From the NCBI RefSeq assembly GCF_039769985.1, contig NZ_JBDNCH010000002.1, positions 2,790,001 to 2,854,000 of the forward strand: a stretch of 64,000 nucleotides of DNA. Reading direction: 5' to 3'. Position 1 is the first letter of the stretch; every line of letters starts with the position of its first letter. The notes under the pieces are model-generated. The model made no database searches. It was not told the DNA's origin and was given only the letters and a program-made list of their open reading frames with translations. Position numbers and translations under genes: made by a program. Shown one piece after another: positions 43,445-52,611 of this stretch. Origin of the DNA: Ponticoccus litoralis (GTDB lineage: Bacteria; Pseudomonadota; Alphaproteobacteria; Rhodobacterales; Rhodobacteraceae).

Positions 43445-44240
43445 ATGAAAAGACATTTGCGAAGACGGTTCGAAGCGGTCGTGGCCGCCATTGGCCTTGC
43501 CCTGCTGCCCGGCGCCCTGGGTGCCGAGATCGACGGGCATGGTCCCGATGCCTGGCGGGTGACCGGGGTGGCGGCGGATGACGTGCTGAATGCCCGGATG
43601 GGCCCCGGCACCCGCTATCCGGTGATCGAGACCTTTGCGCATGATGCGCGGGGGCTGGAGGAAATCACCTGCGTGCCCTTCTTCACCATGGCGCATTACG
43701 CCGCCATGACGCTGGCCCAGATCGAGGCGCTGCCGCAGCGGTGGTGCCTGATGCGCTCGGCGGACATGAGCAAGGCCGGCTGGGTGGCGCAGCGCTTCCT
43801 GATCGAGGATGGCCTCGAGCCGGTCGCGGTGCCCGCCTCTGACAGCGATGCGGTGCCGGGCGATGCGATGATCCGCGAGGCGCAGGAACTGGTCCGCGCC
43901 CTGTACGAGAGCGCGCGCCTGGCCCGCATGGGCGGACCGGAGCCGCTGAACCCGGCAAATGCAGGCACCTTCTTTTCCACCGAGGTTGTGGCCTCCCTGA
44001 AGGCGACGCCACTTCAGGCCGACCCGATCTACGGTGCGCAGGATTTCGAAGGCAGCGTCGGCATTCCGCGACCGGACCCCGAACAGCCCATGTTCCGCGG
44101 CATGATCACCATCACCGTCGATATCGAGAATTTCGGGCGGCGGCACACGTGCCGTCTTCCGGCTGCGCGCAGACACGGGTCGGCCCGGCGCGCCGCTGCG
44201 TATCTTCCGCGTCGAACACGACGGCTGGACATTCCCTTAA
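43445..44240 (+). CDS. Exported SH3-domain protein (one-base insertion as sequenced)
   Basis: Repaired length is 264 residues. ATG 43445 with GGAG upstream. Signal peptide (AVVAAIGLALLPGALGAEI), then a bacterial SH3 repeat: VTGVAADDVLNARMGPGTRY, PVIETFAHDARGLEE, SKAGWVAQRFL, with two Cys. A C-terminal domain of unknown type follows. The frame breaks at 44135-44137, where an extra G follows IENF. Removing it gives GGGTRAVFRLRADTGRPGAP and a stop at 44240. Bacterial SH3 modules usually bind cell-wall peptides. Confidence 0.75.
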
Positions 44241-44266
44241 GACCCGCAAGACCTTTGGAGACGAGT

Positions 44267-44807
44267 ATGAACACGAAACTACTTTCTGTCCTTGTGACCG
44301 CTTTGCTGGCCATGTCCCAGACGGCGACGGCCCGGATCGAGACGGTGCCGGTCGGCACGGTGACGGCCACCATCGGCGAGGCCGCCTACGCGGGGGAAAC
44401 CCTCGACGTGCCCTCCGAGGGCACCTCGACCGCGGAATGGCGCATCTTCGGTCCGGTCTCCACGCTGAGCATCCAGTGCCCATGACTCGGAGGCGGCAAG
44501 CATCATGGAGGGCATCCTGTCGATCGAGATATCGCTGATGGGAACGGACGCCTCGGCTGCGATGATGGATGCCTCTGTGTCGTGGTGGCCAGAGGGCATG
44601 AATGAGCCCTTCTATATCAGCGAGGCAATCGGTCCCGACCTGGAAATCGCCATCGACTCGCTTTCGCTCAAGGATGAGGGCTCGACGATCACCGGCAGCT
44701 TTACGGCAGAGCTGTGCCGCAAGGACAGCTTCTTTGCCGAGACCGACAGGGGCAATTGCCTTCCGGTCGAGGGGCGCTTCGACACCGCCCTGAAAAAGAC
44801 GGAGTAG
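44267..44807 (+). CDS. Exported hypothetical protein (one-base insertion as sequenced)
   Basis: Repaired length is 179 residues. Signal peptide MNTKLLSVLVTALLAMSQTA ending TATA. The mature part has VGTVTATIGEAAYAGETLDV, FGPVSTLSIQC, then after a frame break at 44479-44481 (one extra C) HDSEAASIMEGILSIEISLM, SLKDEGSTITGSFTAELC and NCLPVEGRFDTAL. Three cysteines. All-beta by appearance. The family is unknown to me. It starts 26 bases after the SH3 protein, so the two secreted proteins are probably co-expressed. Confidence 0.65.
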
Positions 44808-45046
44808 GGCAGCCCCGGACCGGTACCGCTCGAAAGCGTGCCGCCGCCGAAAACCAGTCCCGGATCCCGGCAGGGGCCCGGGCACGCACCGGGCGGTGCC
44901 TGCCGCCCGGTGACGCAGCGCGCAGCCCGATGCAAGGCGCCGCTACCCGTCGCGGGGGCGCAGGGGCTGCCTGTCGAGGGATAGGGGCCTTGTCGGGGCC
45001 TGCCTGCGGCCCGGCCCGTGGTCTGTCCGGTCCTGTTCCCGGCGGA

Positions 45047-45670
45047 TCAGCCTTCCGCCTTTTGCAGCACAAGGAAGGTCATCATGCCGATGGGGGGCAG
45101 GGGCTTTGTCTCTGCAACCTCGAGGTCCGGCTGTTGCAGCACGGTGGCGATGTCGAAATCCGAATGCCAGCCCAGAAGGTTCGAGAAGGGCGCAAAGAAC
45201 CGTTCGATCCGCGCCAGCATGCCGGTCTCCTGCGCGAAGTGATTGGTGATGACGACCTTGCCGCCGGGTTTGCAGACCCGCGCGATCTCGGCCATCACGC
45301 GTTCCGGTTCCGGCACGACCGAGATGATGTGCATCGCGGCCACGGCATCGAAGTGATTGTCCGGAAAATCGAGGGACCGCGCATCCATCTGTCGGAGGTG
45401 CCGGACATGCCCCAGCGCGTGGCGCTCGACCTTTTCCCGCGCCTTGCCCAGCATGTCTTCGCTGAAATCGATACCCGTCACCGACAGGTCCGGACGGTAG
45501 TTGCGCAGCGCAAGGCCGGTTCCGACCCCGACTTCCAGAACGCTGGTCGCGTTTTGTCCATTGATGTAATCGACCGCCGCGCGCCGTCCGGCATTGGTGA
45601 TCGCGCCGAAGGTATGGTCGTAGACGGGCGCCCACCGCGCGTAAGAGGTCTTGATTGCGCTGAGTTCCAT
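45047..45670 (-). CDS. pmtA: Phosphatidylethanolamine N-methyltransferase (PmtA)
   Basis: A 207-residue SAM-dependent methyltransferase of the Rhodobacter PmtA type. SVLEVGVGTGLALRNY is motif I, VTGIDFSEDML motif II, and FDAVAAMHIISVVPEPERVM follows. SAIKTSYARWAPVYDHTFG at the N-terminus is typical. It methylates PE three times to phosphatidylcholine. The start is four bases after the pssA stop. Last gene of psd-pssA-pmtA. Confidence 0.92.
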   Translation of the reverse strand: MELSAIKTSYARWAPVYDHTFGAITNAGRRAAVDYINGQNATSVLEVGVGTGLALRNYRPDLSVTGIDFSEDMLGKAREKVERHALGHVRHLRQMDARSLDFPDNHFDAVAAMHIISVVPEPERVMAEIARVCKPGGKVVITNHFAQETGMLARIERFFAPFSNLLGWHSDFDIATVLQQPDLEVAETKPLPPIGMMTFLVLQKAEG

Positions 45671-45674
45671 CTTG

Positions 45675-46427
45675 TTAGTCCTTTGCGGTGCGTGATTTGC
45701 GAGCGGATCGGAACGCCCAGATCAGGCTGCAGATGTAGGCACATGTCATCAGCGCCAGGGTAGCCCAGAGATATGTCAGTAATGCTGCGGCCATAAGTCC
45801 TGCGCCCAGAAGGAAAAACTTGGCGTTCCCGCGGTCGATGGTCAGCTGCTTGAAGGCATAGGTCGGGACGCGGCTGATCATCAGCAGGCCGACCAGAAAG
45901 ACATGGCCGGCGATAAGCGCAGGCACGGCCAGGAGAAGGTCGGGGAAGAGGAACGAGACAAACATGGGCAGCATCACGAGGACGGCGCCCGCCGGCGAGG
46001 GGACGCCGACAAAGTAATCAGATCCCGGGCCTTCCTTCTCCAGCCGGCTGTCGACGTTGAACCGGGCCAGCCGCAGGACGCAGCAGATGGAATAGCTCAG
46101 GACAGCGATCCAGCCGAGGCTTTGAAAGTCCTGCAGGGCCCATTGGTAGATGATCAGGGCAGGCGCCACGCCGAAGTTCAGGAAATCCGCGAGGGAATCC
46201 AGTTCCGCACCGATCGGCGACTCGCTTTTTGTCAGGCGCGCGATCCGCCCGTCCAGACCGTCCAGAAGGCAGGCCACCAGAACCAGGCGCACGGCCAGTT
46301 CGAAATCGCCTTCATAGCCAAAGCGTATGGCGGACAGGCCGGCGCAAATGGCCGAGATGGTCACCAGGTTCGGCAACAGCTGCAGGACGTTGATTTTCCG
46401 TTTCTTTTCCGGCGTGGTGTCAGGCAT
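45675..46427 (-). CDS. pssA: CDP-diacylglycerol-serine O-phosphatidyltransferase
   Basis: A 250-residue membrane enzyme. The CDP-alcohol phosphotransferase motif is LLDGLDGRIARLTKSESPIG, then AELDSLADF, with all Asp residues present. About seven hydrophobic segments follow. It makes phosphatidylserine from CDP-diacylglycerol and serine at the inner membrane. Start MPDTTPEKKRKINVLQLLPN. It lies three bases after the psd stop. Confidence 0.95.
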   Translation of the reverse strand: MPDTTPEKKRKINVLQLLPNLVTISAICAGLSAIRFGYEGDFELAVRLVLVACLLDGLDGRIARLTKSESPIGAELDSLADFLNFGVAPALIIYQWALQDFQSLGWIAVLSYSICCVLRLARFNVDSRLEKEGPGSDYFVGVPSPAGAVLVMLPMFVSFLFPDLLLAVPALIAGHVFLVGLLMISRVPTYAFKQLTIDRGNAKFFLLGAGLMAAALLTYLWATLALMTCAYICSLIWAFRSARKSRTAKD

Positions 46428-46430
46428 GCG

Positions 46431-47123
46431 TCAATCTGTTCGCGCAACGCGTGCGGGCTCGTCCGAGGTCAGATCCGCAAGGACCGTCTCGCCCGCGACC
46501 ATGGTCTGCCCCAAAGAGACCAGCGGCGGCACACCATCCGGCAGGTAGACGTCCAGCCGCGAGCCGAAGCGGATCAGGCCAAACCGTTCGCCGGTTGCCG
46601 GGCTGTCGCCCCGCGCGGAAAAGCAGACGATCCGCCGCGCGACCAGCCCCGCGATCTGGACCACGGCGATCTGCCGCCCGTCCGCCATGTCGATGCACAG
46701 GCTGTTGCGCTCGTTGTCGGCGCTGGCCTTGTCCAGAGAGGCATTGAAGAACTTGCCGGGCCGATAGGCGATGGCCGAGATCCGGCCCGCCACGGGGGCG
46801 CGGTTCACGTGGCAGTTGAAGACGCTCATGAACACGCTGACGCGGGTCAGCGGCTGATCGGTCATGCCCAGTTCCGACGGCGGCACGGCCTTCTCGATCA
46901 GCGACACCACGCCATCGGCGGGACTGACGATCAGGCCCTCGCGGATCGGGGTCGCACGGGCCGGGTCACGGAAGAAGTAGTAGCACCAGATCGTCAGTCC
47001 GACGCCCAGCCATCCCAGCACGGAAGAAAGCAGGAAGAGCACCGCTGTGACAGCCGCAAAGATGGCCACAAACCGCCGCCCTTCCGGATGCATCGGCTTG
47101 AGGAACGTGTCGCGCATTTTCAT
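46431..47123 (-). CDS. psd: Phosphatidylserine decarboxylase
   Basis: A 230-residue proenzyme of the short PSD type. N-terminal membrane helix (FVAIFAAVTAVLFLLSSVLG), YYFFRDPARATPIREGLIVS, NCHVNRAPVAG, and the self-cleavage region GLIRFGSRLDVYLP, where cleavage at Gly-Ser creates the pyruvoyl group. It converts PS to PE. First gene of a tight operon with pssA and pmtA, which completes the PE/PC branch. Confidence 0.95.
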   Translation of the reverse strand: MKMRDTFLKPMHPEGRRFVAIFAAVTAVLFLLSSVLGWLGVGLTIWCYYFFRDPARATPIREGLIVSPADGVVSLIEKAVPPSELGMTDQPLTRVSVFMSVFNCHVNRAPVAGRISAIAYRPGKFFNASLDKASADNERNSLCIDMADGRQIAVVQIAGLVARRIVCFSARGDSPATGERFGLIRFGSRLDVYLPDGVPPLVSLGQTMVAGETVLADLTSDEPARVARTD

Positions 47124-47373
47124 AGATGTGTCGCTTTTCCTTGGCGAATGGTCGTTTGCTTACCCAACCCAGGTCATGACCACAACATCATATGGGTGAT
47201 GGATGCAACCGGGCCTCGGGTGCAACAGCCGGGGCTGCCGGTCTGTTCCGTGACCGACCGGCGGGGTATCGCCGAGCGATGACCCGCTGCATGGGACCGG
47301 GCCGGTGGCGTGAGGGCGCGGGTCTGCCGCCCGGCAGCGACGCCGGGCGGATCACCGGATCGGATTACCGGGG

Positions 47374-48318
47374 TCAGACCACCGGGGTCAGCACGGGGTT
47401 GCCGCGCAGGTGGGCGCGCAGGTTCTTCACCACGAGATCGCCCATCGCGGCCCGCGTCTTGTGCGTGGCGCTGCCGATATGGGGCAGCAGGACGACATTG
47501 TCCTGCATGCGCAGCGCCTCGGGCACATTCGGTTCCTGCGCGAAGACATCCAGCGCCGCCCCGGCGATGGTGCCGGTCGACAGCGCCTCGATCAGGGCCT
47601 CTTCGTCCACCAGATCGCCGCGCGCGACATTGACCAGACGGCCCTCGGCGCCCAGAGCCTCCAGCACCTCGCGGCTGACGATGCCGCGGGTCTGCGGCGT
47701 GCTGGGCGCGATCACCACCAGCCAGTCGACGTCGCGGGCCATGTCCACGGGGTTGTCGTAGTACTGGAAGGGCTGGTGCGCCTGTTCCGAGCGGCCATGG
47801 TAGACGACGCGCATGGAAAAGGCCTGTGCCAGCCGCGCGATGGCCTTTCCGATCCGGCCCAGCCCGATGATACCCACCGTGGCCCCGGTCAGTTCGGCGG
47901 TGAGCGGCATGGCGCCCTCGTTCTCCCACCGGCCCGCGCGGACATAGGCGTGGCTTTCCGGCAGGCGGTGCGCAAGCGCCAGCATCAGCGCCATGGTCAC
48001 CTCGGCCACGCAGTCGTTCAGCACGTCGGGCGTGTTGGTCACGCGCACGCCGTGTTCCTTCGCCGCCTCGACGTCGACGGCGTCATAGCCGACCCCGAAG
48101 GACGAGATGATTTCCAGCGCGGGCAGGGCCTCGATGATTTCGCGCGAGCAGCCGGTGCCGCCGCCGGTGGCGACAAAGCGCAGGCCCTCGGGCAGGGCCT
48201 TCAGGAAGGCGCCCTTGTCCGTGGCGTCGCAATAGCGGTGCAGGGTGAAATCCTGGTCAAGCTGGTCCACCACGCGCGGGGCGAGGTCGGCGACAAGCAG
48301 AAGGTCGGGTTTGGTCAT
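47374..48318 (-). CDS. D-2-hydroxyacid dehydrogenase
   Basis: A 314-residue NAD(P)-dependent dehydrogenase. TGATVGIIGLGRIGKAIARL is the Rossmann nucleotide loop. Catalytic Arg in VNVARGDLVDEEAL, Glu in FAQEPNVPEAL, His in LLPHIGSATHKTR. The type is glyoxylate/hydroxypyruvate reductase-like. It follows tctA by 33 bases on the same strand, so the transported acid is probably reduced or oxidised by it. The region 47124-47373 before psd holds no gene. Confidence 0.9.
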   Translation of the reverse strand: MTKPDLLLVADLAPRVVDQLDQDFTLHRYCDATDKGAFLKALPEGLRFVATGGGTGCSREIIEALPALEIISSFGVGYDAVDVEAAKEHGVRVTNTPDVLNDCVAEVTMALMLALAHRLPESHAYVRAGRWENEGAMPLTAELTGATVGIIGLGRIGKAIARLAQAFSMRVVYHGRSEQAHQPFQYYDNPVDMARDVDWLVVIAPSTPQTRGIVSREVLEALGAEGRLVNVARGDLVDEEALIEALSTGTIAGAALDVFAQEPNVPEALRMQDNVVLLPHIGSATHKTRAAMGDLVVKNLRAHLRGNPVLTPVV

Positions 48319-48351
48319 GGTCGTTGGGTCTTTTCGGTCAGGGGTTTCGGG

Positions 48352-49849
48352 TCAGGCCGCCGCACCGGCCCTGCGGCGGCGCAACAGCAGCATCACCACC
48401 GGGATCATCCAGACGGCAATGGTGAACAGGCCAAGCCCCGCGGCAATCGGGCGCTCGAAGAAGGCGAGGAAGCTGCCGTCGGACTTGATCATCGAGGTGA
48501 CGAAGTTCTGTTCCAGCATCGGCCCCAGCACAAGGCCGAGGATCGCGGGGGCGATGGGGATGTCGTTCTCCTCCATCAGGAAGCCGATGATGCCGAAGAC
48601 GAACATCAGCCAGATCCCGAAGACCGAGTTGTTGATGGCGAAAGAGCCGACCATGCAGAACATCAGGATGATCGGCATCAGCACCCGCTGCGGGATCGAC
48701 AGCACCTGCCGGGCGCCCTTGATCGCCATCCAGCCCAGCGGCAGCATGATCAGGTTGGCGATCAGGAAGACGATGAAGACCGCGTAGATCATCTGCGGCT
48801 GGGTGATGAAGACCATCGGGCCGGGGTTTATGCCCTTGATGTAAAGCACGCCGATGACGATGGCGGTGATGGAATCGCCCGGGATGCCGAAGACCAGCGC
48901 CGGGATCCGAGGCGCCGGACATGGCGCCGTTGTTCGACGATCCGGCCTCGACCAGCCCCTCGACATGGCCCTTTCCGAACTTCTCGGGCGTCTTCGAGAA
49001 CTTCTTGGACACGGCGTAGCTGATCCATGCCGCGATGTCGGCGCCCGCGCCGGGCAGGGCGCCGATGGCGGTGCCAAGGGCACTGCCGCGCAGCGCCTGT
49101 ACCGGGTAGCGCGCCATGTTGCCGATCTGCTCGCGGAAGATGCCGCGTTGGCCCGTGGGCGGCGGTTTCTCGTCGCTGCCCCGGTGGATGAAGGCGCGGA
49201 TGACCTCGGAGACGGCGAAGAGGCCGATCATCGCCGGGATGAACTGCACGCCGCCCATCAGCTCGACATTGCCGAAGGTATAGCGCGGCTCGCCCGCCGG
49301 GTTTTCGAGCCCCACGGTGGCCGCGAAAAGGCCGATGAACAGGGAAATCAGCCCGCGCGCCGGTGAGCCGGGCGAGATGAAGACCGCGCAGGACAGGCCC
49401 AGCACCACAAGCCAGAAATACTCGAAGGACGAGAACTTCAGCGCCACTTCGGCCAGCACCGGCGAGGCGGTGATCAGCACCAGCGTGCCGAAGATCCCGC
49501 CCAGCGACGAAAAGACCAGAGAGGCCCCAAGGGCGGATTCTGGCCTGCCCTGTTTGGTCAGCGCATAGGCGTCCTGCACATAGGCGGCAGAGGCCGGTGT
49601 GCCGGGCATGCGCAGCAAGGTGCCGGGGATGTCGCCCGCGAAGATCGCCATGGCGGTGGCGGTGACGATGGCGGCGATGGCGGGCACCGGCTCCATGAAG
49701 AAGGTGACGGGCACCAGCAGCGCGGTGGCCATGGTCGCGGTCAGGCCGGGAATGGCGCCGACGAACATGCCGAAGGCGGCGGCGGCAAGGATCACCAGCA
49801 GGACGGAGGGCTGAAAGACAAGCCCGGCGGCGTCGAGGACTACGGACAT
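48352..49849 (-). CDS. tctA: Tripartite tricarboxylate transporter, large permease TctA (one indel as sequenced)
   Basis: Repaired length is 498 residues, normal for TctA. GAIPGLTATMATALLVPVTF, DIPGTLLRMPGTPASAAYVQ, and SSNNGAMSGA near the break at about 48907. Past it, in another frame, come RIPALVFGIPGDSITAIVIG and on to the end. About twelve membrane segments. Third transporter gene after tctC and tctB. The single frame break falls in the most conserved part and is best explained as an error. Confidence 0.88.
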
Positions 49850-49856
49850 GGTTGGC

Positions 49857-50330
49857 TCACCACAGGAAGGACAGGAAAGAGCTGCGGGGCAGGGGCACCA
49901 GAAGCAGCTTGCCGAAGGCCTGCTGGATCGCCACCACGGCCACCAGCGAGACCGGCAGGGCGATGATCAGCCGCACGCGCAGCACCAGCATCGCAAGGAC
50001 CATGACCGCGAAGGCCGTGGGCAGGAAACCCAGCACCGGCGACAGCAGGATATAGGCGAGGATCAGCACCAGCACCGCGGCCATGCGGGCCAGCGCCGCC
50101 GTGCTGGCGGTCCACTCGGCCAGTTTCAGGCCGGGCAGGCGCTCGCCCGCGATGACCGCCTTGACGATGATGAAAAGGCCGGTCAGCGCCGTCACCAGCG
50201 CGATGGCGCGCGGCATGGTGCCCGCGCCGTAGGCCTGTCCGGGGATCGCCTTGAAGCCCCATGCGGAAATGTAGATCGCAATGCCGCCCAGCAGGGTCAG
50301 AAGCCCAAGGGTCAGGTCGGTGACGCGCAT
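49857..50330 (-). CDS. tctB: Tripartite tricarboxylate transporter, small permease TctB
   Basis: A 157-residue protein with four hydrophobic segments, starting MRVTDLTLGLLTLLGGIAIY, with GQAYGAGTMPRAIAL and a C-terminal AIQQAFGKLLLVPLP, the typical TctB end. Seven bases separate it from tctA. Intact. Confidence 0.9.
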   Translation of the reverse strand: MRVTDLTLGLLTLLGGIAIYISAWGFKAIPGQAYGAGTMPRAIALVTALTGLFIIVKAVIAGERLPGLKLAEWTASTAALARMAAVLVLILAYILLSPVLGFLPTAFAVMVLAMLVLRVRLIIALPVSLVAVVAIQQAFGKLLLVPLPRSSFLSFLW

Positions 50331-50414
50331 TCTGCTGTCCTCGTGTTCGGGGCCCGGAGACGGGAAGGGGCCGGAGGAAACGAGATCCCCCGGCCCCCGT
50401 TCGCCTGTCGGGCC

Positions 50415-51386
50415 TTATTCGGCGGCCAGACCGGCCTGTTTCATGACTTCGCCGAAGGCGGCGTCGTCGGCGGCCACGATGTCGCGCGCGTCATCGCCGC
50501 GCGCCCACCGCAGGCCAAAGCCGCGATCCTGCATGAAGGTCTGGTACTCGTCCGAGTTGTAGGCGGTCTCGATCGCGTCCATGAGCTTGGTCTTGACCTC
50601 GTCCGGCAGGCCGGCGGGCGCGGCGACAGAGCGCCAGACGGCCACGGTCCAGTCCGAGCCGGTGGATTCCGCCAGCGTCGGCACGTCCGGGAAGGCCTCT
50701 TGCCGTTCTGCCGACATGCTGGCCAGCGCCGTCACGCGGCCCGCGTCGATCATCGAGCGGCCCTCGGCCAGCGACGAGGGGATGATGTCCACACCGCCCG
50801 CGACCATGTCGGTCAGGCCCGGCGCCGCGCCACTGGCTGGGCACGAAGGTCACGTGGTCGGGTGCCAGATCCTCGGACAGAAGCCAGCCGGCGAGGCCGA
50901 CGTGCCAGATGCCGCCCTGGCCGGTGCCCGATGCCTTGTAGGTGCCCGCGGGCTCGCTCTTGATGCTTTCCAGCAGCGCCTCGACGCTGTCGAAGCCGGA
51001 ATCGGCAGAGACCATGACGCCGCCCGGATCGGCGTTGACGATGGCGAGGATGTCGAAGTCCTCGTAGGTCAGTTCCGTCAGGCCCTGCCAGTGCATCATG
51101 TCGATCTCGATGGTCATGATGCCGATGGTGTAGCCGTCGGCTTCGGCATTGGCGATGGCGCTGTGGCCCACCACGCCCGAGCCGCCGGTGCGGTTCACGA
51201 CGTTGACCGGCACGCCCAGTTCCTTCTGGATCTCGGCGCCCAGCAGGCGGCCCACGGCGTCGGTGCCGCCGCCCGCGCCCAGGGCACGATCAGCTGGATC
51301 GGGCGCTCGGGGTACTCGGCCCGGGCGGCGCCGGTGGCGGCGGCCAGCAAAAGCGCGGCGGCTGTGGCGGTCTTGGCAAATTGCAT
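50415..51386 (-). CDS. tctC: Tripartite tricarboxylate transporter, substrate-binding protein TctC (two compensating indels as sequenced)
   Basis: Repaired length is 323 residues. AAGGAGG before ATG 51386; signal peptide to ATGAARA. YPERPIQLIVPW is followed by a missing G (51278-51280) before GAGGGTDAVGRLLGAEIQ. NVVNRTGGSGVVGHSAIANA and GYTIGIMTIEID follow. An extra base near 50832 breaks VTFVPSQ-GAAPGLTDMVAGG. The C-terminus is intact (VPTLAESTGSDWTVAVWRSV). It binds the solute, a carboxylic acid of unknown identity, in the periplasm. First gene of tctCBA. Confidence 0.87.
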
Positions 51387-51566
51387 AAATGTCCTCCTTG
51401 TGGTCTATAGCGGTTTGGCCGGGCGAACGGACCCGGACCGTGAACCCTCCGGGAGAGCCGACAACAAAGCCCGCGCGCCTGCACGGTTTCGAACGGTCGA
51501 TGCTGTCCTTGATCCCCCGGAGCCTCCTCCGCTGTTGACGCTATCCAGCGCAGTGATAACGTTCCA

Positions 51567-52541
51567 ATGAATAAATCCGGTTCTGCAATCGCGAAACGCG
51601 ATCGCTTGACGAGGGGGAGCACGCTGGACAGGGACTTTACCGCCAGCCTCAAGGTACGGCACCTGTCGCTGATCGTCGCCCTGGCGGATCACGGCACCAC
51701 GCACAGCGCGGCGGACGCGCTGAACATGACGCAGTCCACGGCCTCGAAGATGCTGCGCGATGTCGAGGACGTCTTTCAGGCGACATTGTTCGAACGCGGT
51801 CCGCGGGGCATGATCCTGACCCCGCTGGGCCAGTTCGCGGTCGACAATGCGCGGGCGCAGCTGTCCCGCCTGCAACGGTTTTCCGAAGAGTTCTCGGCCC
51901 GGCGCGCCGGGGGCTACGGCACGCTGGCGGTCGGTGCGATCACCGGCGCGGCGCCCGATCTGGTTGCCCGCGCGGTGGCCGAGATCAAGGGCCGCCGCCC
52001 GCAGCTGTCCGTGGCGCTGCACGGGGAAACCAGCGACGGCATCCTGTCGGAACTGGAGGCCGGGCGGCTGGACCTGGCGGTGGGACGCTTCAGCGCCGAG
52101 CGGCACCGGACGGTTTTCGCCTTCGAACCGCTGGCCGAAGAGCGGCTGGTGGTCGTGGCCCGTGCCGGTCACAGGCAGGCCACCGGCGCGCATCGGCTGG
52201 AGGATCTTCAGGACTGCGCCCGGGTCCTGCAACCGGTCAGCAACCCGTCGCGGCAGGCGCTGGACGCGGCCTTCGACCGCGCGGGCCTGCGCCGACCGCG
52301 CGAAACGATAGAATGCTCGTCGATCCTGCTGATCCTCAACCTCGTGCAGGAATCCGATGCCGTCGCGCTGCTGCCGCAGGCGGTGGTGCTGGCGCATCTG
52401 CGGGCGGGCCTGTTCACGGTGTTGGACATCCGCCCCGAGATCCGGCTGTCGGGCTTCGGTCTTGTGACCCGCCGCAAGGAGCCGCTGGAACCGGCGGCGC
52501 TGGAGTTCTGCGATATCCTGCGCGCCCGGGCGCGGCGGTAG
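51567..52541 (+). CDS. LysR-family regulator of the tct operon
   Basis: A 324-residue protein. HTH at about 30-90 (LIVALADHGTTHSAADALNM, TQSTASKMLRDVEDVFQATL, FERGPRGMILTPLG), then a substrate-binding domain. It is divergent from tctC with 180 bases between, the classic position of a LysR regulator, so it probably senses the transported acid. Intact. Confidence 0.88.
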   Translation: MNKSGSAIAKRDRLTRGSTLDRDFTASLKVRHLSLIVALADHGTTHSAADALNMTQSTASKMLRDVEDVFQATLFERGPRGMILTPLGQFAVDNARAQLSRLQRFSEEFSARRAGGYGTLAVGAITGAAPDLVARAVAEIKGRRPQLSVALHGETSDGILSELEAGRLDLAVGRFSAERHRTVFAFEPLAEERLVVVARAGHRQATGAHRLEDLQDCARVLQPVSNPSRQALDAAFDRAGLRRPRETIECSSILLILNLVQESDAVALLPQAVVLAHLRAGLFTVLDIRPEIRLSGFGLVTRRKEPLEPAALEFCDILRARARR

Positions 52542-52544
52542 GCG

Positions 52545-52568
52545 GGCAGGGGCGGGCGCGCCCCTGCC
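52545..52568. terminator. Hairpin between converging lysR and fahA genes
   Basis: GGCAGGGGC (52545-52553) pairs with GCCCCTGCC (52560-52568), three bases after the lysR stop. There is only a weak T tract (GTCTTG), so its strength as a terminator is uncertain. Confidence 0.45.
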
Positions 52569-52611
52569 GTGTCTTGATCCGCGCGCCTGTGGCGCGGCAG
52601 GCCGGGCGGCG

